Part shown: in pieces, positions 48,308 to 60,450 of the stretch
Numbering within the stretch: position 1 is the first letter of the stretch
How the letters are laid out: each line of letters begins with the position of its first letter
Source: Nematostella vectensis
Taxonomy: Eukaryota; Cnidaria; Anthozoa; Actiniaria; Edwardsiidae
Length of the DNA stretch: 64,000 nt
Assembly: GCF_932526225.1 (NCBI RefSeq)
Contig: NC_064039.1
Span: forward strand, 6,571,459-6,635,458
Reading direction: 5' to 3'
Program-made: the position numbers and the translations under genes
The notes under the pieces: model-generated
The model's input: the letters and a program-made list of their open reading frames with translations, nothing else
Told to the model about the DNA's origin: nothing
Database searches by the model: none

Positions 48308-51300
48308 TCAAATGACCCGCTTAATTTTGCTCTTTCCTCGATTTATGGTCATCGCCTCAGTATTTTGCTTGCGCGTGCGCAGTCCTAACCTCTTCATTCG
48401 TCTTCGTCTCGGTGTCGACCGACTGCTCAACGAGCGATACAGGTGACCGTACATAAAGAAACGAGTCCTCTTTCCGCGCATGCTCAAATGGCCTTTAACC
48501 GCTCTCCCACGCTTGTTTATGGCGACAAACCAGCACGGGTATCTCACCGATTCAAACGTTTGATAACCATTCAATAATATGTCCTCAAACATGCATTTCT
48601 TGCGCTTCTCTAGGGCGCCTTTCCTCTAGAGAGAGATAGAGAGAAAGATAGATAGAAGAAAAAAAGCTTCATTAGAATATATAAGGCAATAAGACAGAAA
48701 TGTTGACTATTTTCCACCCCCCCCCCCCCCGCCTGCTGTCTCCCATGTCCCCACACCCTCCCGCCCCTTGAAAGGGCTCACCTTTCTTCCTACAAGTTTG
48801 CCATACTTGTTAAGGCAAAGCATTCGGTTCGACTTGATTCCGCGAATGGTGATCCGACCAAACGTAACGGACTGAACTATGACTTTAGCTGAAACAAATA
48901 AAATTACACACTTAGGATGAAGAAATAGAGGTTAGGAATATTTTCTCAAAAGTAATTTTAACGCTTTGTCACCTTTTTACAGATGCCTGCGTCTTCGACC
49001 TTATTAAATGCCCCGGGTATCCCCCTCCCGTACACATTTGAGACGCCCATAAAGCAAACGCTTAGGCCCTAGCCTCCCCTCCCACCCTAGTATTTTGACA
49101 TCAGGCGCGACACCTCTAGGCAAGTTAATAGACACTTAGTCATATCATGCGTGCATATTATTCGAATAAGGATTCGACTTTGTTTCAAGAAATGAAGGGT
49201 GCAACAGGTGTGGCCCAAGGGGTACGACCTCACGGATTGCAAGCTCATTAGCGACCTCTTGCTGTTGGGAACTGAGACTAGCGCAGCTGAGAATGTACTT
49301 TTGTGGTTAGAGATTTCATCGCGGGAAAAAAGCTAGCGGCGTAGCCAGGATTTTTAACAGGAGGCGGCCCCAAAAGGGACTTTCAAGGCATTTTCTCATG
49401 TATTTTAGATAATGTCTCATACTTTTGCTGTATTTTTGGCTGCTTAAAGGGGGGGTCCCCTAGGCCACCCCCCTGGCTACGCCCTTGGACACAAGAAGTG
49501 GTTGTAGGTATGAGCAATGCATGAACAATGGCTTGCTAGTTGAATTGTGATTGAAATGTCTTGATTGATCGCATTGCGGGCGGTGACACCTCGTCTGTTA
49601 ATAAGGTACTAATACATAGCTGGTATGAGTTTGGAAGTGCGAGGGGAATATACTACTTTATATCCTGTGGTAACCACACGCGTATGGAACGGACCCTGTA
49701 TATTCCTTTGTGTTTCAGGAGGAGAGGGGGGAGGAGGGGGTGCTTGAGGACACGTGTTCGGCTTAAAGTATGTTCTATCTGTACAGTGGTTTTCAGCGAG
49801 CATAGATTTGGCGAAGAATGCGAACAAGTTTTCAGGCGCGAGGACAGTACTTCGCATGTGCAGTTGAGTTGCTATCAAGCTCATTTATGCCCATGTGAAT
49901 AAATGAGTTTCTACAAGATTTCTTTGGAACCTAACGGCCAGAGATTCGTTCTTTGGACTCGTTCTTTAAGCTCGCTAGTTCAGCCGTCGCTACGATCACG
50001 CAAACATAGACATCCGTAGTGATCAAAGGGAATATGTGTTTATACGAAATTTGTTTGGACAGTTGGTTGAAAAAATGTATCGAAAATTTAGTGTCAGGAA
50101 ATTGATTAATGGCGATCATGTGGAACTGAAGTCCGAGCTTAAAACACCATTATTTTGTTATTAATTTGCCATTTATCTGCTATCAGAAAGTTAGGAGTGG
50201 AATTGTTTAACCCGAGTCAGATATTTTGGAAGTAGTTTCTATTCTTTGGAGAGCTCCGAGCATGACTGTGATTGGTTGTATAGACGCCCCGCAACATTGG
50301 GTCGAAAGAAGATAGGTTCTTCGTATGTTGTTTCAATCAACCTATTTTTCTACAGAGATGGTTATTTTTACAAGCTCACCTATGCACAGACTAAAGTCTG
50401 GAAGCATTGTCAATCAAAATAATTCAATTAACGTTCGACCCAGGGTAATATAAACAACTAAATAGGGGCACAACCAAAGATAAAAAGACATGTTTGGAGT
50501 CAGCCGTGGACAAATGGATGACAGCATCTATGTGTTCTCTACACGACTAAAATATAAATAAAATACATTTTTCATTAAAAATGATTTAGGCAGTTAAAGT
50601 AGGTAAGATTGATGGTTAGTTTTGTCTGCTCCAAAACCATGCCACTGTTTATACAGGCAACTAAATGTTGATTTAAAGTCATGCGATGTATATGTTAAGA
50701 TCGTTTATTTACTTTCGCCGTAAATTGTTTCTTTTAGTGCCCCAGGATAACGCTTAAAATAGATAAATTATAAGGACAATAATGCTAGTTATGTTAAATG
50801 CTTAGCGCAGATACTTTTCAATGTACTTATACAAATGACAATATGTGTTGATGATATCTATTTCTCTCATAAGTAACTCCCAGTTCGTTGACAGCCAATT
50901 AATCTTTTGTTCCCATATGTGTGAGGACTTGCGCCCGAAAAAGAGTTTATTTTTAGGATAACGTTCAACCTCGTCCCCCTTCCAAGGGAAATCAAAATTA
51001 CGCGAGAGTTTATATCTCTGATTTTTTCTATCTGGAAAATATCGAATGTGTACCCTAGTTATCAGAACTGAGTTATCTATCGGGGGTAAAAATATATCGA
51101 ACATAGAAAACAGAATGGAAGTTGAAATCACGGGATTGTCCAGTTTTGTCAATGAAACGAGGTTTTGGAATATTTTGCGTAAAAAAAAAACACCTAAAGA
51201 GTGTGCACCAAGTCAAGGGAAAATTTTGTTAGTTCGATTTACCGAGGGCTCGAGTCCCCTAGCTTATCACATGATCTACGATGTCGGAAGCCCCCGACTT

Positions 51301-54074
51301 TGTGCTTAGCGGAACGCGGATGTACTAAAAGCTTGCACAGGGTATGTGTACTTTCGCGGGCACGTAATCACCCCAAAGGAGAACTAATACACCCCAAAGG
51401 AGAACTAATACAGGAGGTGTTGGCGATGGGGGTCTAAGAACAACTTTCCTTTCAACCACAAAAAAACAGCTTTGTTTGCGACTAGGGTTTCAGGCAACGC
51501 CGTTATTTTTTTCTATTAACCCTATATTTCATACTTAGGAAGTAATAAAATTAAATTCAAGCTAATACTAACTAAAATTTCTTGAATTTTTTTACATCCT
51601 CTATTTAAGTATTGGACTTCAATAGAGGATGGTTATTTTGAAGTTCTTGAAAATATGACTTGTATTAAATGTTTACAATATCAAAGGGGTGCCTGATTCT
51701 AATTCTTTAAAAAACTATTAAAAATATATCGCTAGAAGAATGAGCTATGAAGGAATTCTACAGGGTAAAAAGAAGTTCTTATTTTGTTTTTGTCTTCAGG
51801 AGCCAAGTTTTTTTCTGTAAGCTGATAATACCGGATAATATGCTACAGTCTACTAACGCGGCTATCTTAGCTAATCCGACGGCAAATAACCTTCGATCGG
51901 TATTAAACAATTTCTAACACACAAGAAAGGAAGTTTGTCGAGGTTTAGATTTAGCAAAGTCTTTTGTCAAAGCCACAAATGTAAGAGACATTTTGTTCGC
52001 CAAGAGACATCTTGTTCGCCTTTTAATGGCGAAGAAAATGCTAAAAAGTGTCATGTTGCGATATTCGACAGGTAGAAAGAAATTGAAAGTAGTGAAAATA
52101 TATCGAAGAGGGAGCTAAAATGGTTTTGGCAGCTGAGGTTAACAAAAGCCACGCCCACAAGCAGGGCTTCCTTTAAACTCCGATAATATGATATATATGA
52201 TATAATATCATATTGGCTATTTTGTCAACGACCAGAAATGCCTTGGACTTTAGCCCGGATAGTCATGTGTAAATTTACGCTATTTTAGACAACGTGTCTC
52301 TCTTTAACTGTTACTGTTCGATAACGCCGCAGTTATAATAATAAAATAATAATAATAAAATAATAATAATAAAAAAAGGAATTATATGCCTGCATCCAAA
52401 GGATTTTTGGAGCGCGGTCAACACGAACCCTAAAGGAAAACAAAAGCATTTTCGATTTCGAGTTATCCGAGAAGAAATAACTAAAACATTAATCTCTAGG
52501 AAACTTGAAGTCGTCTCGAGTTCGCGGATATTTCGAGTTATCAGAGAAGAAATAACTGAAAAAAAAACTTTAAGAAACTTGAATTCAGTTCAAGTTAGCA
52601 GGGAGTTCGAGTTATACGGGAAGAAATGATTGAAAATGAGCCCGAGCTTTATGTCAGTTCGAGTAAATGGGGAGTTCGTGTACGAGTAAATGTAATAGTG
52701 TAGCTCCAAGCCTATAATCATCACGTCGTAAGTGAATAACCAGACCCGGTCATTAGTTGGTAAAGCTGTCTGTGCGACTTGAGGGTGAGATCTCCTAGCA
52801 TCCTGTACGAGTTGCGCGCGGGGAGTTTCACTCGGCGTCTTTGTAACAAATTTCCCTCACATGTCCCGGATACGGCAAAACCTCGACTTCCTGCGTGAAC
52901 AACTCGCCAAAAGCCAACCGAAAAATGTGACTTAATTTAGCTAGAATTTGTTAAACTACCTCGTATGTGAAAGATATAAGATGAACGAGGGAGTCCAGAT
53001 TGAAATTTAAATAAGTTTGCATGTTTTACAAACCGTCACGACAGATTTCAGGAATGAGGATAATAAGAATAATTAAAATGCATTCTCTTTTGAAATGAGA
53101 AGGCGAATGCCACCCTCGAGGTCCTGTGTAAAGGAATTATACGCATGATGGCCTACTTATTCCCCTACATAAACAATGTTAAACACTGGTAACCTTAGAA
53201 CGCCATGTGATACTGGCAAATCGCTCTTTCATGCTGGACGTAACAGAGTGTAATCAAAGCAATTTTTGCACACAGACATCTAACGTACACAGCTGGTACA
53301 AATCTCGTCACTGCTTCGAGATATCCTTCTTCACTCGGTAATTGCCTCTAATGGGATTGCTCTAAAAACTTTGGCGTACGAGATCTAACAGATTAACGCA
53401 CGCACGCAAGCTAGATCTCACCAAACTTTGTTAACTTGTATAAGCTGTCCAACACACATGGGGCAAAAAAGCTAAGTTCTTCAGTTAGAAATTTAATGAA
53501 GGCTCCAACGCAAAGTGGCTACATTAACAACGTTTAGTATAGAAAAAAATAATGATAATTATATAAAAGGATTTTGATGCTTTGCAAACGTACCGTATAT
53601 ATCGTTTCTTTCTCCCTTTCCATCCACTTCACCATTCTCCAGTACTCTGAGGTGTTTGCCCGATGCTCTGGAATACATCGTTGTTGTGCGCGTAAAAAGC
53701 ACGCTTTTTTCATCTATGGTATCCCTCTGCCTTTTATAGTGTCTCCTATCCCAAGGAATCATCCACCACTTTGAATAAAAATTACACGTTATGAAAAGCG
53801 CATCAGAACGCAACGAAACTTCTTGGTAAACTTACCGGTGTCGGTGACGGCGTGGGTTTGTTTGAGCCTTGTTTGCATCTTGAAGAGCGACACAGCCATA
53901 AATTCCTATGGATGTGAAAAAAAAGAGAAAACAAAGAATGAGTTGCCAATAAATTGGTTATGCAATAAACGAGAATTCCACTGAACTTTGTCACGTATGG
54001 TATCGTTTCACGCACTAAACATACATCATTAGTAGCAACAAGACGGGCACAAGTAACGAATACACACTCTTCAT
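48308..54074 (-). CDS. FGF8/17/18-like secreted ligand (FGF A), 5 coding exons
   Basis: Secreted growth factor that binds FGFR and heparan sulphate. Minus-strand exons in order: 54074-54025, 53905-53836, 53768-53594, 48888-48782, 48625-48308; all have GT/AG borders and matching phase, total 239 aa. A signal peptide (MKSVYSLLVPVLLLLMM) spans exons 1-2, followed by a short Ser/Pro/Thr linker. The beta-trefoil core starts about residue 68: MYSRASGKHLRVLENGEVDG, AKVIVQSVTFG, MLCLNKYGKLVG (Cys123), CMFEDILLNGY (Cys145), YPCWFVAINKRGRAVKG. A basic Arg/Lys tail ends the protein, as in FGF8-class ligands. The two core introns (phase 1 before AKV, phase 0 after GRK) are at the classical FGF positions. 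Introns 1, 2 and 4 are short (119, 67, 156 bp); intron 3 is 4.7 kb. The acceptor of exon 3 (CAAAG/TGG) is the least certain; an alternative lies at GCAG/AGG, 42 bases downstream in the same frame. Confidence 0.93.
49339..49483. mobile_element. MITE family D with GGCGTAGCCAGG ends
   Basis: Starts GGCGTAGCCAGGA and ends CCTGGCTACGCC, a 12-bp inverted pair enclosing about 120 bp that also contain complementary GGGGTCCCC / CCAAAAGGGAC-type tracts. Non-coding, located in FGF A intron 3. Confidence 0.65.
52335..52375. repeat. AAT/AATAAA microsatellite
   Basis: A run of ATAATAATAAAATAATAATA-type sequence in FGF A intron 3. Confidence 0.85.
52455..52690. repeat. Degenerate direct repeats with TTCGAGTTATC cores
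   Basis: TTCGAGTTATCMGAGAAGAAATAACT-type blocks occur near 52458 and 52530, with a weaker copy near 52608 (TTCGAGTTATACGGGAAGAA). The spacing is roughly 70-80 bp. Such motifs are common in the subterminal parts of pogo/Tigger-like elements, so this may be a fragment of one. No paired end was found. Confidence 0.5.
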
Positions 54075-54175
54075 CTTCGCGCGTTACACGGAACACTGGG
54101 TCTCCACTCTACGCGTCACAGTTACACTTGTCTCAGAGCCTTGATTATGTGGCTGTGTCCTCGCGCAAGGCCGCT

Positions 54176-54182
54176 CTTTATA
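54176..54182 (-). promoter_or_regulatory. TATA box of FGF gene A
   Basis: TATAAAG on the minus strand, 102 bases upstream of the start codon at 54074. A start site near 54150 would give a leader of about 75 bases. The stretch between is GC-rich, with GCGCGAGGACACAGCC. Confidence 0.6.
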
Positions 54183-56828
54183 ATCGTCGAGTGGGTGGAA
54201 GAGCTGGCCGCTACCTCTGTGGTTTTATTGTTATTTCTTAAAGGTTTTCTAAAGTGCAAATGATGTAAGCTTTGAATCCCAGTGCCGTAGCACGTTACGG
54301 GTTTTATGCGGGTATCGAGTTACGGGATCCCGCAAAGCGAAACACAATCTGTCTTTGTTGTGTCAGCGGCAAGAAGACCCTCCTCTCACGGCGTGAGGTG
54401 AGACGAATTAGCCAACCAACTCACTCCTTCCACAACATGTTTGTTTTTCAACCAAAAACAACTATTAGATTCATGGTGTAATGGTTAAAACAGGCCATTG
54501 AGCTGACTCCTAACGGTATAATTTCTTAATTAACATTTCTCGGTGCTCTTACGCGGGAAATAACAGTTTATATTACGCGACTTCCGATGGCAAGCAACAC
54601 GTCGCGCTAGCCCACACCGGATACGCGCTGGCGTACCTTTTAGATACAGATGTATTATCCGCGAGGATTTGGCGTTAAGTATCTTCTTTGGATGAGCCTC
54701 ACACCAAGTTAAAAGTAAAAGTTGTATTCTTTTTTTAGCTGCAAATAGGTGGGGAGTTACTAGCGCGAGGTTTCTTGGTTTCGTGGCGTTAGCTTGGTTG
54801 ATACACACGTCGCTTGGCAAATCTTTTGCCGCGAGGGATGGAGCTAGTAAGCTTGTTTTGTTGACGGCCACTTTTTCAATAGGAAAACGTTAACTTCCGC
54901 CAGGGATCCAACCGCGCACTTCACAATGATCCCACATACGAATCGAATTTTACCATGCGGGGTCCACAAACGATAAAATAAGTGCCACAGCTATAGTAAG
55001 AACCAGCATAAGTATAAACGCTAAAATAGTAAGAAATAACCTACACAAAAATCCTCACTTAATTTTCAAATTTTGTTTCTAAACACAAGGCGAAAACAAT
55101 ATTTGTCATAGTTTTAATGAAGCCTATGTTATTGGACTTACATTTTTCTAGGTAAGATTGTCTTGTTTATTGTCTATTTCGGACTGCAGGGCTACACTGC
55201 GTGGGATGTAAATTGAGACGGGCGGTTAACCTGTTAAGTGTACTGAACCCACCCCCCTCCCCCCATCCATCCCGGTTTTCGGCAATACAAGTTACCAAAG
55301 GTACAACTCTGCTCTCAAGTATCCCATCCAATTTCCGGTGATAAAGCGCTAGGGTGTGATACTAGGATTTTTTGAGACAAAGAGCTCATCTATCACAGGG
55401 CCTGTTATTGGAAGACTCGCACATACATCATATATGCATTATATGCATCAAATACATATCGTGCGCTTGAGTATGCTTGTGTTTGTCTTCAAATAGACAG
55501 TTATTGCTAATAGTAATCAACCCGCCAAAGTAGGAAGGCTCTTAGAACAAGAGATATCTATCTCGACCCTGCTCTACGGTGATGCATGTAATATCTTAAG
55601 TGCTAACACTCGCGATCGATACACTTATACAATATGTAGGTAGGATTTTGAATCAGCCGGAGGTCACGCGATAAATTAGAAACGCTTGTCCAAGCTGTCG
55701 ACAGGGTGCCGTCAACACCTACCCCACGAGAACGATATGATGTATTCACGAACAAGTTCACGGCCTCACCTCTTCCTCAATCTGAACGCAGCGGGCATAC
55801 GGGCTTAGCGTCAGTTGCAGCTCAGCTTTCTCAGTGGAAAAAGGGACGCGATTATTAAAATACATAGAGTACATTGAACTGGTTGTACAGTAAGAAGGTT
55901 AATACAGCCCACCCAAACTGCGTTAGAACTAGAGCACACCTGGTTTATCAATTCGTACGGAAAACGTTTTCAGCTTTTCTTGTTCATAAACGCCATAATG
56001 TTAACATATTTCTTCCCAAAAATTCAATCTTTGCAGAACGACGGTTTAGAAAAAAATAGGTCGGGTTCCCCCTTTTCAAAACACACTAGCCATACAAACA
56101 TCTGCACCAGTCAGGCCAAGACGGAAACATACATGGGTGGATGCAGGGGAAGGGGGGGGGGGGGGGGGTTAGTATATGGTGTCTATGCATTCCATTTCCC
56201 ATTTTCGACGAATTTCTAATACAGTTTTCCATGCTTATTTTCTAGTTAATCATCATTCTTAATTAAGAAACGGTTATCTTTCATGATAGTAAACGTTAGA
56301 TAATTCAAATTTGTATTGACTCTCGCCTAGATCTAAAATTGGACTTTGTCTTGTTGAAATGTTAAAGTAAAGTGTGATCATATTTTTGGTGAAATACGGG
56401 AAGACCCTCCGTCTTATATTCTCCTGTTGTTCACTATTCATTTGAGGCTATTTTACGAAGTTTGCGAGTTCAAGAATAAATAGCAAACACTTTGGCAACA
56501 GGTTAATATTTTACCGGCTTGTTGCTAGTTTGTATATCTATTGTGTGTAGCCTGTGTAGCTCTTTTAATGTGCAACATCATTAATTAATAAATAGTGCAA
56601 CTAATTAGGAAATTGCCAAGCTTTCTAAACGAATTTCTCAAACAAAAGCGAGAATCTGGGCATATAACGAGACTATGAGCAACATTCTAAACAGAAAAAC
56701 CCTGTGTTATTCTCTTTACTTTCTAAGAAAAGCATGTAACTTCACTTACGTGAACGAAAATAGCGCGCGCTCACGGGCAGAACTGGATGCGCTATGCAAC
56801 AATCTGGTCTTTTTGTTCAGCGGCAGCC
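54183..56828. other. Upstream region of FGF gene A
   Basis: No gene recognised. The minus frame at 54530-54871 (113 codons) lies in somewhat GC-richer sequence but shows no domain. A 54.28-54.36 kb segment starts with AGTGCCGTAGCA, resembling the end of MITE family C. A G run of about 18 lies near 56150-56168. Distal FGF A regulatory DNA would be expected here, but no element can be named. Confidence 0.4.
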
Positions 56829-57055
56829 GAGATCACGTGACTGTTTGGGTGGCAAACTAGCGCGCGCTCAGGCTTTTAGCAGCAAAATAACAACAACAAA
56901 AAGCAGCTTATTTAGTGCATGCGATAAAAAGCCAAAACAAATTTTCAGAATTTTTTTTTGTCGCTCTCCGGTGTGACGGGCGCCGCCATTCCTGTGATAA
57001 TTTGGCTTAAATTTGCCACCCAGAAAGGTCACGTGATCTCTTAGCGCAAGTCCCC
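56829..57055. mobile_element. MITE family B, copy 2 (left end shortened)
   Basis: Shares GATCACGTGACTGTTTGGGT, GGCAAACTAGCGCGCGCTCA, AAAATAACAACAACAAAA and the right end GCAAGTCCCC/TA with the FGFR-intron copy at 23852-24131. The first about 20 bp of the left end are missing or diverged. Non-coding. Confidence 0.8.
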
Positions 57056-57449
57056 TAATATTGACGCACCACCCAGGTGTAGTTTGCTGACGTCATCAGT
57101 AGCAGAAATTGTAGCGTCCTCAGCGTTGAGATTCACTTAAAAAGTTAAATGAAGTGTTAAAACGTGAATAAATCGTAAATAGTGCATGGCCACGGGTTGC
57201 ATTCGCTACCTTAATTATCTTCGCTCTCAGGTGTATGATAAATTATCCAAATGTACAGCGCGTGTAAATGTTAACAATTCATAGATCCGACATGTCAATC
57301 ACGCGCGAACAAATAGCCAATCAGGAAAGAGATGATGCAATAACAGCCATGTGGTCCCACAAAAAAGTCATCAATCGACGGCTAAAAGATGGGTTTGAGA
57401 TATGAATTGGGGCAAGCAAATAAGTATTGTCCGGACAGCGTAAAGTACA

Positions 57450-57595
57450 GTAGCGGATCTAGGGGGAAGGTTTAGAAGGTTCAGCCCCACCTTGGGCTGC
57501 CAGAAAGCCATTTGTAACAAAATAAATACCCCCCCCCCCTTCGTCAATGAGCACCCTCCTCCCTTTAGCGAAAAGGTAGATCCGCCCCTGGAGTG
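57450..57595. mobile_element. Repeat family E, copy 2
   Basis: Left end CAGTAGCGGATCTAGGGGG and right end GGTAGATCCGCCCCTGGAG are inverted relative to each other. Between them TTGGGCTGCCAGAAAG and TTGTAACAAAA match copy 1 near 32029-32140. A C run of about 12 lies in the middle. Non-coding MITE-like element. Confidence 0.7.
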
Positions 57596-57928
57596 CTAGC
57601 CCTTGATTCTTTGACCGGCCACTTGTAGAGTAAAAATTGGACTCAAATTGCAGAAAAAAGAATAAAATTTACTAATAAGAAACAAAAATACAAAAAGAAA
57701 CAAACCACGAACATGAGCATTGTACATTAAACATGTGTTTGTGATCCTATCATACTCCATTTATATATAAGAATGGCACTGTCGTTTGTATTTTTGCTAT
57801 AAATCTTGACGTTTGACGAATGATTTGGTCTGGAAAAACCGCTTCTGCCTTATATGCGCATTTATTGTTCTTCTGGCCCGTACCCCCCCCCCCACCCCCG
57901 GGGAGTCAAGGATCGTCATTTTTCCCAA

Positions 57929-57994
57929 CCTCGTACCCAGGGCCCTCTCCCTTTCCTGTCATTTGGGTTGGCAGGAAATGGCCCTGGGATCGGC
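57929..57994. repeat. Repeat family F, copy 1
   Basis: About 66 bp (CCTCGTACCCAGGGCCCTCT, TTCCTGTCATTTGGGTTGGC, GGAAATGGCCCTGGGATCGG) recur inverted at 58923-58989. Each copy is itself an imperfect palindrome with CCCAGGGCC/GGCCCTGGG ends. Confidence 0.85.
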
Positions 57995-58922
57995 CGGTCA
58001 CGTGACTCCTTCTACACCCAGGATTTCTGGGTGTAATAAACAAGCATAAATTATCCAATATTTATCTTCAAAACAAGATGGCGGCAGAGTAGCTAGCTAA
58101 GCTAGCTAAGAATTGTACGATTTTCAACTTTGAATTTGAAGTTATACAAGGACGCGCCTGAAATTTAAAGATTTTAAAGCAAAATAAGTTTCAGTTTCGT
58201 TATTTTTACGCGCGCGCTAGAGAATAACGTCATATCAAACAAGCGCGCGCTGTTTTTAAATATTTTATTTTCAACCACATTTTTATGCGTTTGTTGTAAA
58301 AAAACAAATCCCAAGCAAAACAAAACAACAACAGTCCATCTGCGGCTCTGCTTTTTCGATGTTTATTTTGAAGTTTGCGCTGCAAAATTTGCATAAATTA
58401 GCCTCTTAGGCGCAGACAAGAGACCATGATGTAAGAAAACGAATCCCCCGTATTAGGGTATGTTCCAATGATGACGTCCGTAAAAACTATTTTTAGAACA
58501 AGCAGTTATTTTTAGATACGTCTCTGATTGGTTAGCGCTCACGTTTCCTAACAACATGAGTCTTACGCGCGATCACATCTCGAGCAATGTGATCCGGCAA
58601 AGGATGTTTTGGAAATCTTTTTGACCGAAAATACCTTTCTTTTTTACGAACGCTGTAAAAATGATCTTCCATAGAGTAGGCTGGAGCCAATCAACCGTTC
58701 CTTGAAATGCATAAAGTGCGTGATTTTAGGCTCTGGTGTGAAATTGTACTAGCTTGTGGTGCCCATAACCAAATATGGCGCGGCGAACCATGTATGGACG
58801 CTATGAATGGCAAGCTCGCACAATCTAAAAATAGCTTAAATGGACGGCATCATGGGCCACGGGGATTCGTTCTCTTATATCATGGTCTCTTGGCGCAGAC
58901 CAATCAACACGTAGAACGCAGT

Positions 58923-58989
58923 GGCCGATCCCAGGGCCATTTCCCGCCGACCCAAATGACAGGAAAGGGAGAGGGCCCTGGGAACGAGG
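58923..58989. repeat. Repeat family F, copy 2, inverted
   Basis: Reverse complement of 57929-57994 with few differences (GGCCGATCCCAGGGCCATTT, AGAGGGCCCTGGGAACGAGG). The two copies are about 930 bp apart and face each other. Confidence 0.85.
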
Positions 58990-59468
58990 TTGCATTTTTC
59001 CATGATTCCCTATGATAGGTGCAGAAGGGGAAACTGCATCTGATAGAGCTGGTGTGCAGGAAGATTCCAGATGACGGGGCGTTGACCGTGAGGACTGAGG
59101 CGACCGGTTGGTACTGGCACCGCTAACGAGACCAGTCTGTCTCATAGGGTTATTTTGGTGAGCTTCACACCCACTCGGCCAATCGCTTGGGTGCCTTGTC
59201 TAGGGGAGTTACTAGATTAGTGGATAAATGTATGACCAAGCAATCAGGTTTTTCATAACGATTTTTTGCCGCGAGTATCAAATTGACAGGAATCGGTGTT
59301 TCTTACTAGGTTTTTTTTTTAAATCAAGAAAAAATAGAGAAGAAATTATTCTATTCTTATTCATTCTATGCGCTGGAGTTTCGTATCCTCCCTTTTATGG
59401 TCACTGAAATGCTCTGTACCTAAAGCATCGTGAAACATAGAAGTCTATGTATTCTACATAGGCGAATA

Positions 59469-59626
59469 GCCGTAGCAGGCCTCACATTATTAAGGGGGGG
59501 GCACGATACAGAAACATTAAGAAAATATTGGGGGGGCACAGCCACGCCCCTACTGGTCATCTCCTAATTTTCGAAGATATTGCGGGGCACGTGCCCCCAG
59601 TGCCCCACCCCCTGCTACGGCCCTGC
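59469..59626. mobile_element. MITE family C, copy 2
   Basis: Begins GCCGTAGCAGGCCTC and ends CCCCTGCTACGGCCCTG, matching inside and at the ends the element in the FGFR intron at 24642-24804 (ACAGAAACATTAA, GGCACAGCCACGCCCC, TGCCCCACCCCCTG). Non-coding; the antisense frame across it is a shadow. Confidence 0.78.
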
Positions 59627-59810
59627 AAGCATAAGGCATCTTGTACAAGGAAACTCGCCAGTCCACAAAGTAAAGCATGTTTATCCCTCCAGTTATCCCT
59701 CCAATTTTCCCGCTTTTGTTACTAGATCTACTGGCTGAGTTGAGCACCAGCACACACGTGACGATTAATAAAGTTTAGTGCTCACTAGGACGTAAGCGCA
59801 AGAGAACCCT

Positions 59811-60450
59811 CTTGTGCCTGCGCTTGTTTTTGACCGATTCTCACTTGTGTTGCACTTGTGTTTGACCGATTCTCACTTGTGTTGCGCTTGTGTTTGACCG
59901 ATTGTCACTTGTGTTGCGCTTGTTTTTGACCGATTCTCACTTGTGTTGCACTTGTGTTTGACCGATTCTCATTTATGTTGCGCTTGTGTTTGACCGATTC
60001 TCATTTATGTTGCACTTGTGTTTGAACGATTGTCACTAATGTTGCGCTTGTGTTGCGCTTGACCGATTCTCACTTATGTGTGACCGATTCTCACTTGAGT
60101 GTTGCGCTTGTGTGTGACGGATTCTCACTTGTGTTGCGCTTGTGTGTGACCGATTCTCACTTATGTTGCGCTTGTGTGTAACCGATTCACACTTGTGTTG
60201 CGCTTGTGTTTGACCGATTTACACTTGTGTTGCGCTTGTGTTTGACCGATTCTCACTTATGTTACGCTTGTGTTTGACCGATTCTCACTTGTGTTGCGCT
60301 TGTGTTTGACCGATTCTCATTTATGTTGCGCTTGTGTTTGACCGATTCTCACTTATGTTGCGCTTGTGTTTGACCGATTCACACTTGTGTTTGACCGATT
60401 CTCACTTGTGTTGCGCTTGTGTGTGACCGATTCACACTTGTGTTGCGCTT
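59811..60450. repeat. 33-bp minisatellite near the 3' end of FGF gene B
   Basis: About 19 copies of a unit of about 33 bp (TTGCGCTTGTGTTTGACCGA then TTCTCACTTGTG), with variants CACTTGTG and TGTGTGACC and some shortened units. It ends about 345 bp beyond the FGF B polyadenylation signal. Not coding. Confidence 0.92.

Larger units (their letters stand above)
48889..53593 (-). other. FGF A intron 3 (4.7 kb)
   Basis: Separates the two parts of the FGF core. Contains a palindromic MITE (49339-49483), an AAT-type microsatellite (52335-52375), a TTCGAGTTATC-type direct repeat region (52455-52690) and an unassigned minus-strand frame at 50802-51152 (116 codons, Trp/Tyr/Lys-rich: SSHIWEQKINWLSTNWELL). 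The latter has a protein-like look but no recognised domain. Overlapping frames at 49561-49902 on both strands are not supported. Confidence 0.7.
57056..59810. other. Intergenic DNA with several dispersed repeats
   Basis: No gene recognised. Holds repeat E copy 2, an inverted pair of family F, MITE C copy 2, and C-rich runs near 57528 and 57885. ACAAGATGGCGGC at about 58073-58085 is a YY1/initiator-like motif seen at some animal promoters, followed by the palindromic AGCTAGCTAAGCTAGCTAAG; no transcript could be inferred. Confidence 0.45.

Noticed and set aside
49561-49902. Overlapping frames of 113 and 91 codons on opposite strands
   Set aside because: No domain; they lie inside the FGF A intron next to a MITE and have no splice support.
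54530-54871. 113-codon minus-strand frame upstream of FGF A as an additional gene
   Set aside because: No recognised family, no clear promoter or splice sites, and mixed low-quality composition; left as part of the upstream region.
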